Shown here one piece after another: positions 1 through 5,535 of a stretch of 5,535 bases of DNA. The notes under the pieces were generated by a model. The model ran no database searches and was not told where the DNA came from. It saw nothing but the letters and a program-made list of their open reading frames with translations. Where the stretch lies: the NCBI GenBank assembly GCA_043769295.1, contig JAYVJL010000192.1:1-5535 (forward strand), written 5' to 3'. Source of the stretch: Aalborgiella sp043769295. Lineage in GTDB: Bacteria > Pseudomonadota > Gammaproteobacteria > Burkholderiales > Burkholderiaceae_C. Position numbers and translations under genes: made by a program. How positions within the stretch are numbered: position 1 is the stretch's first letter; the number at the start of each line of letters is the position of its first letter.

Positions 1-602
1 ATATTTACAATATTAAATCCATCCTCGATGTAGGCTCCGGGACTGGAAGGGCTATTTCCGCCATAACGAGGGCTCGTCCGGATATTTTCATTCGTGGAGT
101 GGAGCCTGTGGTAGCGCTCCGCGAAGTTGGCTATAGCACCGGAATATCGAGAGAAATGCTAGTTGATGGTGATGCTCGTCAGCTGGCTTTCGCAGATGGC
201 GAATTTGATCTTGTGTGCGAATTCGGGGTGCTCCATCATATTCACAAGCCCGATGGCGCTATCAGCGAAATGTGCAGGGTCGCCCGAATCGGGATCTTCA
301 TTTCAGATTCAAATAATTTTGGCCAGGGCAGTTTACTTTCTAGATTTTCGAAGCAGGCGCTTGACAAATTGTGTCTGTGGCCTTTTGCGAACTTCATCAA
401 AACAAGAGGCCGCGGGTACACCATATCGGAAGGCGATGGCTTGGGCTATTCATATTCTGTTTTTAATAACTTTAAGCAAATTCGACTCAAATGTGACAAG
501 ATTTACATAATGAATACAAGCCCCGGCGGATCCAACATTTACAAATCGGCCGCGACAGTTGCGCTGCTTGGGATAAAGATTGATAGTTCTACGGCCAAAT
601 AG
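1..602 (+). CDS. Class I SAM-dependent methyltransferase, 5'-truncated by window edge
   Basis: The frame is open from position 3 and ends at TAG 600-602, giving 199 visible residues; the start lies upstream of the window. The first in-frame GTG, at position 99, falls after the SAM-binding motif, so it is not the real start. Visible residues 7-17 read ILDVGSGTGRA, the glycine-rich motif I of Rossmann-fold methyltransferases. It is followed by the acidic end of strand 2 (GVEP), an acidic motif II region (FDLVCEFGVLHHI) and a C-terminal part containing ISDSNNFGQG and GYTISEGDG. The fold is that of the Methyltransf_11/Methyltransf_25 families. Small-molecule or sugar methylation in the cytoplasm is likely given the polysaccharide neighbours, but the substrate cannot be read from the sequence. 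It converges on the minus-strand operon and is more AT-rich than the right half of the window (481-540 is about 40% GC), which fits an accessory origin. Confidence 0.85.
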   Translation, partial: IYNIKSILDVGSGTGRAISAITRARPDIFIRGVEPVVALREVGYSTGISREMLVDGDARQLAFADGEFDLVCEFGVLHHIHKPDGAISEMCRVARIGIFISDSNNFGQGSLLSRFSKQALDKLCLWPFANFIKTRGRGYTISEGDGLGYSYSVFNNFKQIRLKCDKIYIMNTSPGGSNIYKSAATVALLGIKIDSSTAK

Positions 603-844
603 TTAGGGCTAAATTGCGGGGCAGTGGAACCAACTTTGACAGGCAGGTAGCTCATCTGTCACTAACTAACGCGCAAAGAGCCCAATCAAGCAACCGCCGG
701 TGCATGAGCGACCAACACTGGCCTAAGTCGTCTATTCCTTCAATTGGAAATTGAGCGGTTCTGATTAAGACGCCTGATGCAGGAGAAATATATTACTGGG
801 CCTTCCAGACTGAGTCCAATTGACGAGCCCTGCCATATTCACTG
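603..844. other. Intergenic gap between convergent genes
   Basis: This 242-base stretch separates the 3' ends of two converging methyltransferase genes. No ORF with a plausible ribosome binding site was found. It holds two short inverted repeats, 637-642/656-661 (TGACAG...CTGTCA, 13-nt loop) and 740-745/749-754 (TCAATT...AATTGA, 3-nt loop). Neither is GC-rich or followed by a T run on either strand, so I do not call a rho-independent terminator. I recognise no insertion sequence end, tRNA or other RNA in it. Confidence 0.6.
637..661. repeat. Short inverted repeat TGACAG/CTGTCA
   Basis: A perfect 6-bp inverted repeat (637-642 with 656-661) with a 13-nt spacer, lying 35 nt past the stop of the plus-strand methyltransferase. 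The downstream sequence lacks a T run, so an intrinsic terminator is not supported. A repeat of this size can arise by chance. Confidence 0.3.
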
Positions 845-1474
845 CTAGGCCACGCGCCTAGCTACCAACATCATGCTTTTCCAGAGCAATGGAAATCGTC
901 CGACGCCTTGAAACTCTTCGACTGTGAACCCATTCGACTGCAGAAGGGTTGTTAGCGTCCGTCTGCTCCAGAATTTTATGTGCCCGCCGTGCCAAAGTAC
1001 CGTATGGTGCTTGTCCCAGCCATCAAAAATGGACAGCGCTAGATTTTTTAGATATCCGTGGTAGGGCGTTGTGACAATCAGATATCCGCCTGGCCGGATT
1101 ACTTTTTTTGCGAATTTTGGTAATAGGTGGGGCGAGAACAGGTGTTCAATGACTTCAGTCGACACAACGGCATCGAAATGCCCTTGCTCTGCGACTACTG
1201 TCTCGGGCTCATCCTGTACGCCCAAGCAATAGAACGGAATAGAGGGGTAACGTTCTTTCGCAACATTCACGCCCTCTTGATCATATTCGACGCCCACCAT
1301 GCTGAATCCAGCTTTTGCCAAGAAGTCGCAGAGTACGCCGTTACCACTTCCAAGATCAAGCACTGAGGACACGCCAAGTGCTTTGATCTGTTTCAATACT
1401 GCCGGGGCAAGATAGCCGCAAGACTGCGGACTTGCATCGGAATTCCAGCCGTATTTTTCTACTAAGTTGGTCAT
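845..1474 (-). CDS. Class I SAM-dependent methyltransferase (UbiG/Methyltransf_23-like)
   Basis: A 209-aa protein with a complete Rossmann methyltransferase core. Motif I is VLDLGSGNGVL (residues 38-48), the ribose-binding acidic residue is Glu63 in GVEYD, motif II/IV is FDAVVSTEVIEHL (100-112), and post-II is IRPGGYLIVTTP (126-137). The segment HIKFWSRRTLTTLLQSNGF (165-183) is typical of methyltransferases in O-antigen and exopolysaccharide clusters. The likely role is SAM-dependent methylation of a sugar or glycan intermediate in the cytoplasm; the acceptor is unknown. ATG at 1474 is preceded by AGG at 1483-1481 (6-nt spacing), which supports this start. It lies 117 nt downstream of the GT2 gene on the same strand, so it may be the last gene of the operon or have its own promoter. 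It shows no close resemblance to the methyltransferase at 1-602 beyond the common fold. Confidence 0.9.
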   Translation of the reverse strand: MTNLVEKYGWNSDASPQSCGYLAPAVLKQIKALGVSSVLDLGSGNGVLCDFLAKAGFSMVGVEYDQEGVNVAKERYPSIPFYCLGVQDEPETVVAEQGHFDAVVSTEVIEHLFSPHLLPKFAKKVIRPGGYLIVTTPYHGYLKNLALSIFDGWDKHHTVLWHGGHIKFWSRRTLTTLLQSNGFTVEEFQGVGRFPLLWKSMMLVARRVA

Positions 1475-1497
1475 AGATTACCTATGGTTAGAGGCGA

Positions 1498-1517
1498 AAT
1501 TCGATTGCTATCGAATT
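1498..1517. repeat. Perfect 8-bp inverted repeat with 4-nt loop
   Basis: The arms are AATTCGAT (1498-1505) and ATCGAATT (1510-1517), around the loop TGCT. The repeat lies 24 nt before the ATG of the minus-strand methyltransferase and would form a stable hairpin in its mRNA leader. The tail on the minus strand is TCGCCTCTAACC rather than a T run, so it is not a standard terminator. It could be an operator half-site pair, an mRNA stability stem or a chance AT-rich structure. Confidence 0.5.
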
Positions 1518-1526
1518 GAGAGCTAT

Positions 1527-1542
1527 ATGGCGCCCATGGCGC
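1527..1542. repeat. Short direct repeat ATGGCGC x2
   Basis: ATGGCGC occurs at 1527-1533 and again at 1536-1542, a 9-base period. The same bases also form a small inverted repeat (GCGCC 1530-1534 with GGCGC 1538-1542). It lies in the non-coding gap between the GT2 and methyltransferase genes. It is too short to assign a function. Confidence 0.3.
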
Positions 1543-1591
1543 ATCCGCGATGCCGAGTGACAATTCATCAATCGAATGGTCAAATGACCGA

Positions 1592-2407
1592 TCAGGATCT
1601 CAACTCTTCCGACTTAAGGACAATCAGATACTCATAAAACGACTGCAGAACAGAATATCTGAATCCAGCCGTCCCATCAAGAAACCCCAACCTTACAAAG
1701 TACAGCAACGCAAACTTCACGAGCGGCCTTGCGGGAATTCGGTAAAACAGCTCCTTTTGATGGAATCGTCTCTCGTGAAAATCCCGCTCAGCGAAGGCCT
1801 TGATTAGACTAAAGCCTTTTCTGCCTGCTCGATTCTTCTCTATCTGCTGTGCTTCCAGCGTGCTGTATGAGTTGTGCCGTTGCACCCAGTGGGTTAGGCC
1901 TTTGCTGAACGGGAAATGATCCAGAAAACCCTGGATATGCGCGGTTGGCCCGTCCGCAATAGACACCGGGTTCACCAGCCGTTCATAGCGAATTTTCTCC
2001 GGTCGGAAAAGCCTCATATAGAACGGTGAAGCCTGAGTGTGCTTAAGCCAACGACCCAAAAAGTAGTCTCGGCGCCTGACTTTGAATGCCACCTCTGTAC
2101 CCCGGCGGGTAACGGCTTCTTGCACTGCCGATACAAGCCCGGGGGTCATTCTTTCATCGGCGTCAATATAGAACACCCAGGCATGCTTGAACTTTATATT
2201 CTGCAAGCCCCAATTTTGATGCGCCGCCCAGTTGTCGAATGGGCGTTCAGTTACGTAGGCACCAAATGCTTTGGCTATTTCGACCGTGCGATCCGTGCTG
2301 ACAGAGTCATAAACGTGGATGTCGTCGCACCAAGCGACTGATTCCAGGCAGCCTGGCAGGTCTTGCTCTTCGTTTTTTGTCAAAATCAGAACTGAAATTG
2401 CGCTCAC
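1592..2407 (-). CDS. Glycosyltransferase family 2, WaaE/KdtX-like
   Basis: A 271-aa GT-A fold glycosyltransferase when started at GTG 2407-2405. The N-terminus SVLILTKNEE (5-14) is the standard GT2 opening strand. DSVSTDRT (34-41) is the nucleotide-binding loop, and YIDADERM (80-87) carries the DxD metal/sugar-nucleotide motif at Asp82 and Asp84. The C-terminal FYEYLIVLKSEEL is typical of the LPS-core beta-1,4-glucosyltransferase-like subgroup (WaaE/KdtX). It probably adds a hexose from a nucleotide sugar to a lipid-linked or core oligosaccharide on the inner face of the membrane; donor and acceptor are unknown. I chose GTG 2407 over an upstream ATG at 2530 because the extra 41 residues lie inside the preceding gene in another frame and do not match the family. 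AAGGG at 2420-2416 gives an 8-nt-spaced Shine-Dalgarno, and GTGA overlaps the upstream TGA, a coupling arrangement. Confidence 0.9.
   Translation of the reverse strand: MSAISVLILTKNEEQDLPGCLESVAWCDDIHVYDSVSTDRTVEIAKAFGAYVTERPFDNWAAHQNWGLQNIKFKHAWVFYIDADERMTPGLVSAVQEAVTRRGTEVAFKVRRRDYFLGRWLKHTQASPFYMRLFRPEKIRYERLVNPVSIADGPTAHIQGFLDHFPFSKGLTHWVQRHNSYSTLEAQQIEKNRAGRKGFSLIKAFAERDFHERRFHQKELFYRIPARPLVKFALLYFVRLGFLDGTAGFRYSVLQSFYEYLIVLKSEELRS
2404..2407 (-). promoter_or_regulatory. GTGA start/stop overlap (translational coupling)
   Basis: The TGA of the acetyltransferase (2406-2404) overlaps the GTG start of the GT2 gene (2407-2405) by the shared bases TG, within a 4-base GTGA junction. An AAGGG motif lies 8 nt upstream, inside the acetyltransferase coding sequence. 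This indicates one transcript and probably coupled translation of the two enzymes. Confidence 0.7.
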
Positions 2408-2976
2408 GATGCCGACCCTTGAAGGATATTCAGCGACCTGCTTCGAACGTTGATAGCGGGGTGGCCCGACCAAACTGTCCATGGTTCGGAGATCGAACGC
2501 AGGACCACTGAACGGGCGCCCACGACGCAACCTTCAGCAATCTGCACACCGTGGCCTATGAACGCGTCTGCACAAATCCAGCAGTAGCGCTCAACCTTGA
2601 TAGGCCGTGCGATCAGTTGAAAATTCCCGGAATTAATGTCGTGGCTGCCGCCGCACAGGTGAGCACCTTGCGAGATAACCACGTTGTCGCCTATCGACAT
2701 CGGCGCCATATTGTAGAGAGTGACACCGTTGGCAATGCCGACTCGGTTGCCGACGACCAATTGCCATGGCGCCCATATTTTCACGGCTGGATAGCAGTGC
2801 ACATCACGCCCCAGCTGGGCCCCAAATAGGCGCAGCAACATGGCGCGCCAGGCGTGCATAGGCTTGGGGGATGGGCGGAACAACAGCAACCAAACCACAC
2901 CCCACACTGCACGGCCTATGCGATTGCGTGCACCGAAGGATGGCTGGGTAAAACCATCGACATCTTTTAAAACCAT
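2404..2976 (-). CDS. wcaF: WcaF-like hexapeptide-repeat O-acetyltransferase
   Basis: A 190-aa protein matching the colanic-acid acetyltransferase WcaF type in length and layout. The N-terminus has the family pattern of NRIGRAVWGVVWLLLFRPSP (18-37) followed by HAWRAMLLRLFGAQLG. A left-handed beta-helix of imperfect hexapeptide repeats follows from about residue 60 to 175 (VVGNRVGIANGV, SIGDNVVISQGAHL, AFIGHGVQIAEGCVVGARSVV). His112 in GGSHD is the likely catalytic base of this superfamily. The expected reaction is acetyl transfer from acetyl-CoA to a sugar hydroxyl of the polysaccharide unit, at the cytoplasmic face of the membrane. The ATG at 2976 fits family alignments, although the Shine-Dalgarno is weak; the upstream stop is 13 nt away, so re-initiation may help. 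Family assignment is firm; identity with true colanic-acid wcaF is not, because no other wca gene is seen. Confidence 0.88.
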   Translation of the reverse strand: MVLKDVDGFTQPSFGARNRIGRAVWGVVWLLLFRPSPKPMHAWRAMLLRLFGAQLGRDVHCYPAVKIWAPWQLVVGNRVGIANGVTLYNMAPMSIGDNVVISQGAHLCGGSHDINSGNFQLIARPIKVERYCWICADAFIGHGVQIAEGCVVGARSVVLRSISEPWTVWSGHPAINVRSRSLNILQGSAS

Positions 2977-2989
2977 GTATTCAATCGCA

Positions 2990-4162
2990 TCAGCTTAAGC
3001 GCAGGGCATCTTTTGGCAGCGCGCCCGCTACTTCCACCATGGCGGCCACCATACCTTGCGCCATGGCTTCTACCGTGAAGTGCTGCTGGAAAGTACGCAT
3101 TGCCGTCGCTCGTAACAGGTCCTGTCCGCTGGCCGGCGTAGCCGCCCAACGCGTTAACGCTTGCGCAGTTGCTTGCGCGGTATCGTCAAAAACAATCCCG
3201 GCATTACCTGCCTGAATTTCACGCCAAATGTTGACTTTGTCGGAAATCAGTACCGGTCGGCCGCAAGCCAAAGCCTCAACAACGGCCACGCCAAAGTTTT
3301 CTTGGTGCGATGGCAACACAAACGCGCTGCAGCCGTAAAACGCGGCCCATTTGTCGCCCTTGGTCAGCATGCCCAGCCAGTGAATCTGGTGGTCTACCTT
3401 CAGTTCACGCGCTCGGCGCCTCAGTTGTTCAATGTAGCTGGGCTCGCCGGGGCCCGCAATCGCCAGCACGGTTTCTGGGCTGCTGGCCAATGCTTCGATC
3501 AACATGTCGCAGCCTTTTTTTGGGTCTATGCGACCCAGGAACAGCAGATAGGTTTTTCCAGAAAGCGCAGGAAACCGCAGGAAGAATCGCGACTTCATGT
3601 TTTCGGTTTCAGCCGGCGGGGTGGCGGTGCCGAAGGGCACGACTAGCGCTTTGGCGCTGAATAGTTTGAAAGACAGCGGCGCCAGCCGCTTTTCTTCTTC
3701 GCAAGTGAACAGCACCGCAGCAGCGTCGCGCAGCACACGGTAGTCGGCCCAAGGCCAGACCAGCCACTTTTTCAGGTGCTTCAGCGGGTAGGCGCGCTTG
3801 AACCAGGGGTCGAGCATGCCGTGTGGAAAAACAAAATATGGAACGCTGGTACCGGCCACCGCCATGCGCACAGCCATGCCGTGAAACTGCCAAATACCGT
3901 CAACCACAACAGCGTCGAAACGCCTGACATTTGCCCTTAGCCAACTCACCAAACGCGGGCTGTATTGCCAGCGGGTGATGCCCGCGCCCAATGCGTGCAG
4001 CCGCAGCGGATAGTCTTGAACAAAAGCGGCATTGGACTCGTCCAGGGAAACCACCTCAACGCTGTGCCCCAGCTCCAGCAGGCGCACACCCCTGCTGCGT
4101 ATGCTTTCCGCAATACCGCCCATGCGGGGGTCTACCGAAGTCACCACGTGCAATATCTTCAT
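2990..4162 (-). other. Second GT4 module with its own start and ribosome binding site
   Basis: This segment could be translated independently as a 390-aa GT4 glycosyltransferase from ATG 4162-4160. That ATG aligns exactly with the start of module 1 (24 of the first 40 residues are identical between modules), so it looks like a former or still active gene start. AGGGAG lies 5 nt upstream. It is followed 13 nt after its stop by the acetyltransferase gene. Whether it is made only as part of the 782-aa fusion, only alone, or both cannot be told from sequence. Confidence 0.65.
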
Positions 4163-5338
4163 AGGCACTCCCTGCCCTAAACCCATTTTTTCTGATTTTG
4201 GCAGGACTGAGAGCAAGCTCCGGGCCGAACCCACTGCGGTGTAGCGCGCATGGAAAGTTTCCCGGGCGCGTATGGCCATGGCGCTGCGCTCTTCGGCGCC
4301 TAAGGCCAGCCAGGCGCGCAGCAGGTCTACCGTGCCGGCCGCGGTGTCGGGCGCCACGAAGGCAGCGCCGTCGGCCACCATTTCGCGCCAGGTGTTCACC
4401 TTGTCCGAAACCAGCACCGGCAGGCCGCAACCCAGGGCTTCAGCAGCGGCTATGCCGAAGTTTTCCTGGTGCGAAGGCAGCACGAAGGCGTCACAGCCGT
4501 ACAGGGCTTGCCATTTCGCTTCGGCTTGCACCATGCCCAGCCAGGTGATGCGCGTGCCCACGCCTGCCGCATCGGCCTGCGCCTGCAAGGCGGCCTGCAC
4601 CGCAGGCACGGCCGGCCCTGCCAGCACCAAGTGCAGGCCGGGGTGTTGCGGCGCCACTTGGGCGTAAGCCTGCACCAGCAGATCACAACCCTTCTTTTCG
4701 TGGATGCGGCCCAGGAACAGCAGCAGCGTCTTTTGCGCCAGTTCGGGGTGCAGGCTTTGGAAGGCTTGCCTGAAGGCCGGGCCGTTGCTGGGGGGTGGGT
4801 TGGTGCCGTAGTCCACCACGCGTTCGGTTACGGCGTAGCGCCCGAAAGAAAGTCGCGCACACCGTTTTTCTTCTTCGCTGGTGAACAGAACGGCCTGGGC
4901 GTGGCTCAGCACACGGCGTTCGGCCAAGTGCCAGTACACCAACTTCTTCAGGTGTTTCAGCGGGTAATGGTCGCGAAACCAGGGGTCCAGCATGCCGTGG
5001 GTGAAAACCCAGTACTTCACGCCCATCTGCCGCAGCACGCGGCTGGCGGCCCAGCCGTGGTACTGCCACAGGCCGCTGATGACGATGGCGTCGTAGCCGC
5101 GTGCATGGGCGCGTAACCACGGTTTGATGGCTGGCGCCCACGCATACGATCCCCAGGCGGGGCCAACGGTATGCACAGGCAGGGGGAATTCAGGCAGATA
5201 GGGCGCGTCTGGCGCATCAAGGCTAAGCACTTCGGCCCTGTGCCCCATGGCCAACAAGGCCAGCCCGCGTTGCTGTATGCCTTCGATGGGGCCGCCACCC
5301 CTGGGGTCTACCGACGAAATGATGTGCAGAATTTTCAC
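2990..5338 (-). CDS. Tandem double-domain GT4 glycosyltransferase (fused gene pair)
   Basis: A single 782-aa frame containing two complete GT-B fold, family 4 glycosyltransferases. Module 1 (residues 1-384) opens with MKILHIISSVDPRGGG, has HGMLDPWF at 114-121, LFLGRIHEKKG at 207-217 and the E-x7-E donor-site motif at Glu292/Glu300 in HQENFGIAAAEALGCG. Module 2 (393-782) repeats all of these: MKILHVVTSVDPRMGG, HGMLDPWF (506-513), LFLGRIDPKKG (599-609) and Glu680/Glu688. Each module is of normal GT4 length (about 385-390 aa), and both look catalytically intact. The likely role is two successive, retaining sugar transfers during polysaccharide unit assembly. The start is GTG 5338 (no ATG is available; an in-frame TAG lies at 5365-5363), and its ribosome site is weak. 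The stop is TGA 2992-2990. The modules may really be two genes, because the joining frame hangs on an A6 run; see the junction entry. Confidence 0.85.
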   Translation of the reverse strand: MKILHIISSVDPRGGGPIEGIQQRGLALLAMGHRAEVLSLDAPDAPYLPEFPLPVHTVGPAWGSYAWAPAIKPWLRAHARGYDAIVISGLWQYHGWAASRVLRQMGVKYWVFTHGMLDPWFRDHYPLKHLKKLVYWHLAERRVLSHAQAVLFTSEEEKRCARLSFGRYAVTERVVDYGTNPPPSNGPAFRQAFQSLHPELAQKTLLLFLGRIHEKKGCDLLVQAYAQVAPQHPGLHLVLAGPAVPAVQAALQAQADAAGVGTRITWLGMVQAEAKWQALYGCDAFVLPSHQENFGIAAAEALGCGLPVLVSDKVNTWREMVADGAAFVAPDTAAGTVDLLRAWLALGAEERSAMAIRARETFHARYTAVGSARSLLSVLPKSEKMGLGQGVPMKILHVVTSVDPRMGGIAESIRSRGVRLLELGHSVEVVSLDESNAAFVQDYPLRLHALGAGITRWQYSPRLVSWLRANVRRFDAVVVDGIWQFHGMAVRMAVAGTSVPYFVFPHGMLDPWFKRAYPLKHLKKWLVWPWADYRVLRDAAAVLFTCEEEKRLAPLSFKLFSAKALVVPFGTATPPAETENMKSRFFLRFPALSGKTYLLFLGRIDPKKGCDMLIEALASSPETVLAIAGPGEPSYIEQLRRRARELKVDHQIHWLGMLTKGDKWAAFYGCSAFVLPSHQENFGVAVVEALACGRPVLISDKVNIWREIQAGNAGIVFDDTAQATAQALTRWAATPASGQDLLRATAMRTFQQHFTVEAMAQGMVAAMVEVAGALPKDALRLS
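4168..4173 (-). promoter_or_regulatory. Ribosome binding site for internal GT4 start
   Basis: AGGGAG on the minus strand (4173-4168), 5 nt before the ATG at 4162. It is better than the site before the annotated GTG of the fused ORF and lies within what would otherwise be coding sequence for the linker GLGQGVP. Its quality suggests selection for initiation at the second module. Confidence 0.6.
4177..4191 (-). other. A6 homopolymer and latent TAG stop at the GT4-GT4 junction
   Basis: On the minus strand six A residues occupy 4191-4186, read as GAA AAA ATG (residues 383-385). If one A is lost, the frame becomes GAA AAA TGG GTT TAG and ends at 4179-4177, giving a 386-aa module 1 and a 14-nt gap before the ATG of module 2. 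That is the usual spacing of two cistrons. The run could be a true mutation, a contingency or slippage site, or a sequencing/assembly error. The frame dependence is seen directly; the cause is inference. Confidence 0.7.
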
Positions 5339-5481
5339 TGGCTTCGATGGTATCGGCTGGGGCTACCCAACCACCCCCTTGTCCAAGGGCCAGCTGATCG
5401 GTTTTGCGCCGCGTCAAATTCTCCGCACGTTCCGCACCGCCGCCCCGCATCCAGGGGGGCATGCTGCACCGCACAAGCTTG
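5339..5481 (-). other. 143-nt gap upstream of the GT4 gene
   Basis: The region before the GTG at 5338 has no convincing ORF on either strand. TTGACG at 5417-5412 resembles a -35 element, but no matching -10 follows. It contains a small palindrome at 5376-5389 (CCCTTG/CAAGGG, 2-nt loop) and a 5-bp GC stem at 5442-5446/5456-5460 without a T run. A promoter may be here but cannot be shown by eye. Confidence 0.4.
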
Positions 5482-5535
5482 TTACCCTAGCCGGTGGTAG
5501 AGACAGGGGAACCCCGGCTGCCAGTGCACCAGGGC
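5482..5535 (-). CDS. Possible C-terminal end of an upstream minus-strand gene
   Basis: Reading the minus strand from the window edge gives 17 codons, ALVHWQPGFPCLYHRLG, then TAA at 5484-5482. The composition is plausible for a protein end and the strand matches the operon. Another frame is also open to a TGA further on, so the choice of frame is uncertain. I do not recognise the family. Confidence 0.25.
   Translation of the reverse strand, partial: ALVHWQPGFPCLYHRLG

Larger units (their letters stand above)
1475..1591 (-). other. Leader/intergenic region upstream of the methyltransferase
   Basis: This 117-nt gap is the largest between clearly identified genes of the minus-strand operon. It contains an 8-bp perfect hairpin (1498-1517), a repeated ATGGCGC heptamer (1527-1542) and a short palindrome just after the GT2 stop (1578-1589). 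TTGACC-like and TTGTCA-like -35 candidates exist on the minus strand, but no well-spaced -10 follows them, so no promoter is called. Confidence 0.45.

Noticed and set aside
99..602. Reading the plus-strand methyltransferase as complete from GTG 99
   Set aside because: The SAM-binding motif ILDVGSGTGRA lies upstream of that GTG in the same open frame, so the gene begins outside the window.
704..754. Tiny plus-strand ORF (16 codons, MSDQHWPKSSIPSIGN)
   Set aside because: Too short, with no ribosome binding site and no family resemblance.
786..820. Minus-strand promoter-like pair (TTGGAC, 18 nt, TAATAT)
   Set aside because: Weak matches at both hexamers, and it would only drive antisense transcription into the plus-strand methyltransferase.
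1550..1807. Plus-strand frame of 85 codons near the GT2 3' end
   Set aside because: Most of it is antisense to the GT2 C-terminus, with no ribosome site or domain.
2408..2530. N-terminal extension of the GT2 protein from ATG 2530
   Set aside because: It overlaps the end of the acetyltransferase in another frame, does not resemble a GT2 N-terminus, and the GTG at 2407 has a Shine-Dalgarno and the GTGA overlap.
3161..3660. Plus-strand open frames of 116-161 codons opposite GT4 module 2
   Set aside because: Antisense shadows of the GT4 gene; compositionally biased, with no recognisable motifs.
4469..5116. Long plus-strand open frame (215 codons) opposite GT4 module 1
   Set aside because: It lies antisense to a well-supported GT4 coding region in a very GC-rich stretch where stop codons are rare. 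Its translation is Gln/Arg/Ala-rich with no domain pattern.
5376..5389. CCCTTG/CAAGGG palindrome as a terminator or operator
   Set aside because: The loop is only 2 nt, no T run follows on either strand, and no family of sites is recognised.

Overview
The window is part of a surface-polysaccharide (exopolysaccharide, capsule or O-antigen) biosynthesis locus from a Gram-negative bacterium. The high-GC right half, the compact minus-strand operon and the style of the glycosyltransferases suggest a beta-proteobacterium, perhaps of the Burkholderiales/Comamonadaceae type. That placement is inference; there is no rRNA or marker gene here to confirm it.

Layout, left to right. Positions 1-602 (+) hold the 3' part of a class I SAM-dependent methyltransferase whose start lies outside the window. 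Positions 603-844 are a non-coding gap between converging genes. The rest reads on the minus strand, so transcription runs from right to left. At the right edge (5482-5535) there may be the last codons of an upstream gene, followed by a 143-nt gap. Next comes a very long ORF (5338 to 2990, 782 aa) made of two complete, diverged GT4 glycosyltransferases head to tail. It is followed by a WcaF-like hexapeptide-repeat acetyltransferase (2976 to 2404), a WaaE/KdtX-like GT2 glycosyltransferase (2407 to 1592, whose GTG start overlaps the preceding TGA), a 117-nt gap with an 8-bp perfect hairpin, and a second, unrelated SAM methyltransferase (1474 to 845).

Together these enzymes could build and decorate one oligosaccharide repeat: two or three sugar transfers, one O-acetylation and one or two methylations. 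No flippase, polymerase, chain-length regulator or nucleotide-sugar gene lies in the window, so the polymer cannot be named.

The most notable point is the junction inside the 782-aa ORF. The second GT4 module has its own ATG (4162) with a good Shine-Dalgarno (AGGGAG, 5 nt spacing). The frame joining the two modules depends on a run of six A residues (minus strand, 4191-4186). With five A residues the first module would read into a TAG at 4179-4177, leaving two ordinary genes of about 386 and 390 aa separated by 14 nt. The fusion may therefore be a one-base indel (real or a sequencing error), or a site of slippage. I found no CRISPR array, tRNA, rRNA, insertion sequence or convincing rho-independent terminator. 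Apart from the junction, this is a fairly ordinary polysaccharide locus and I do not see a clearly new type of system.
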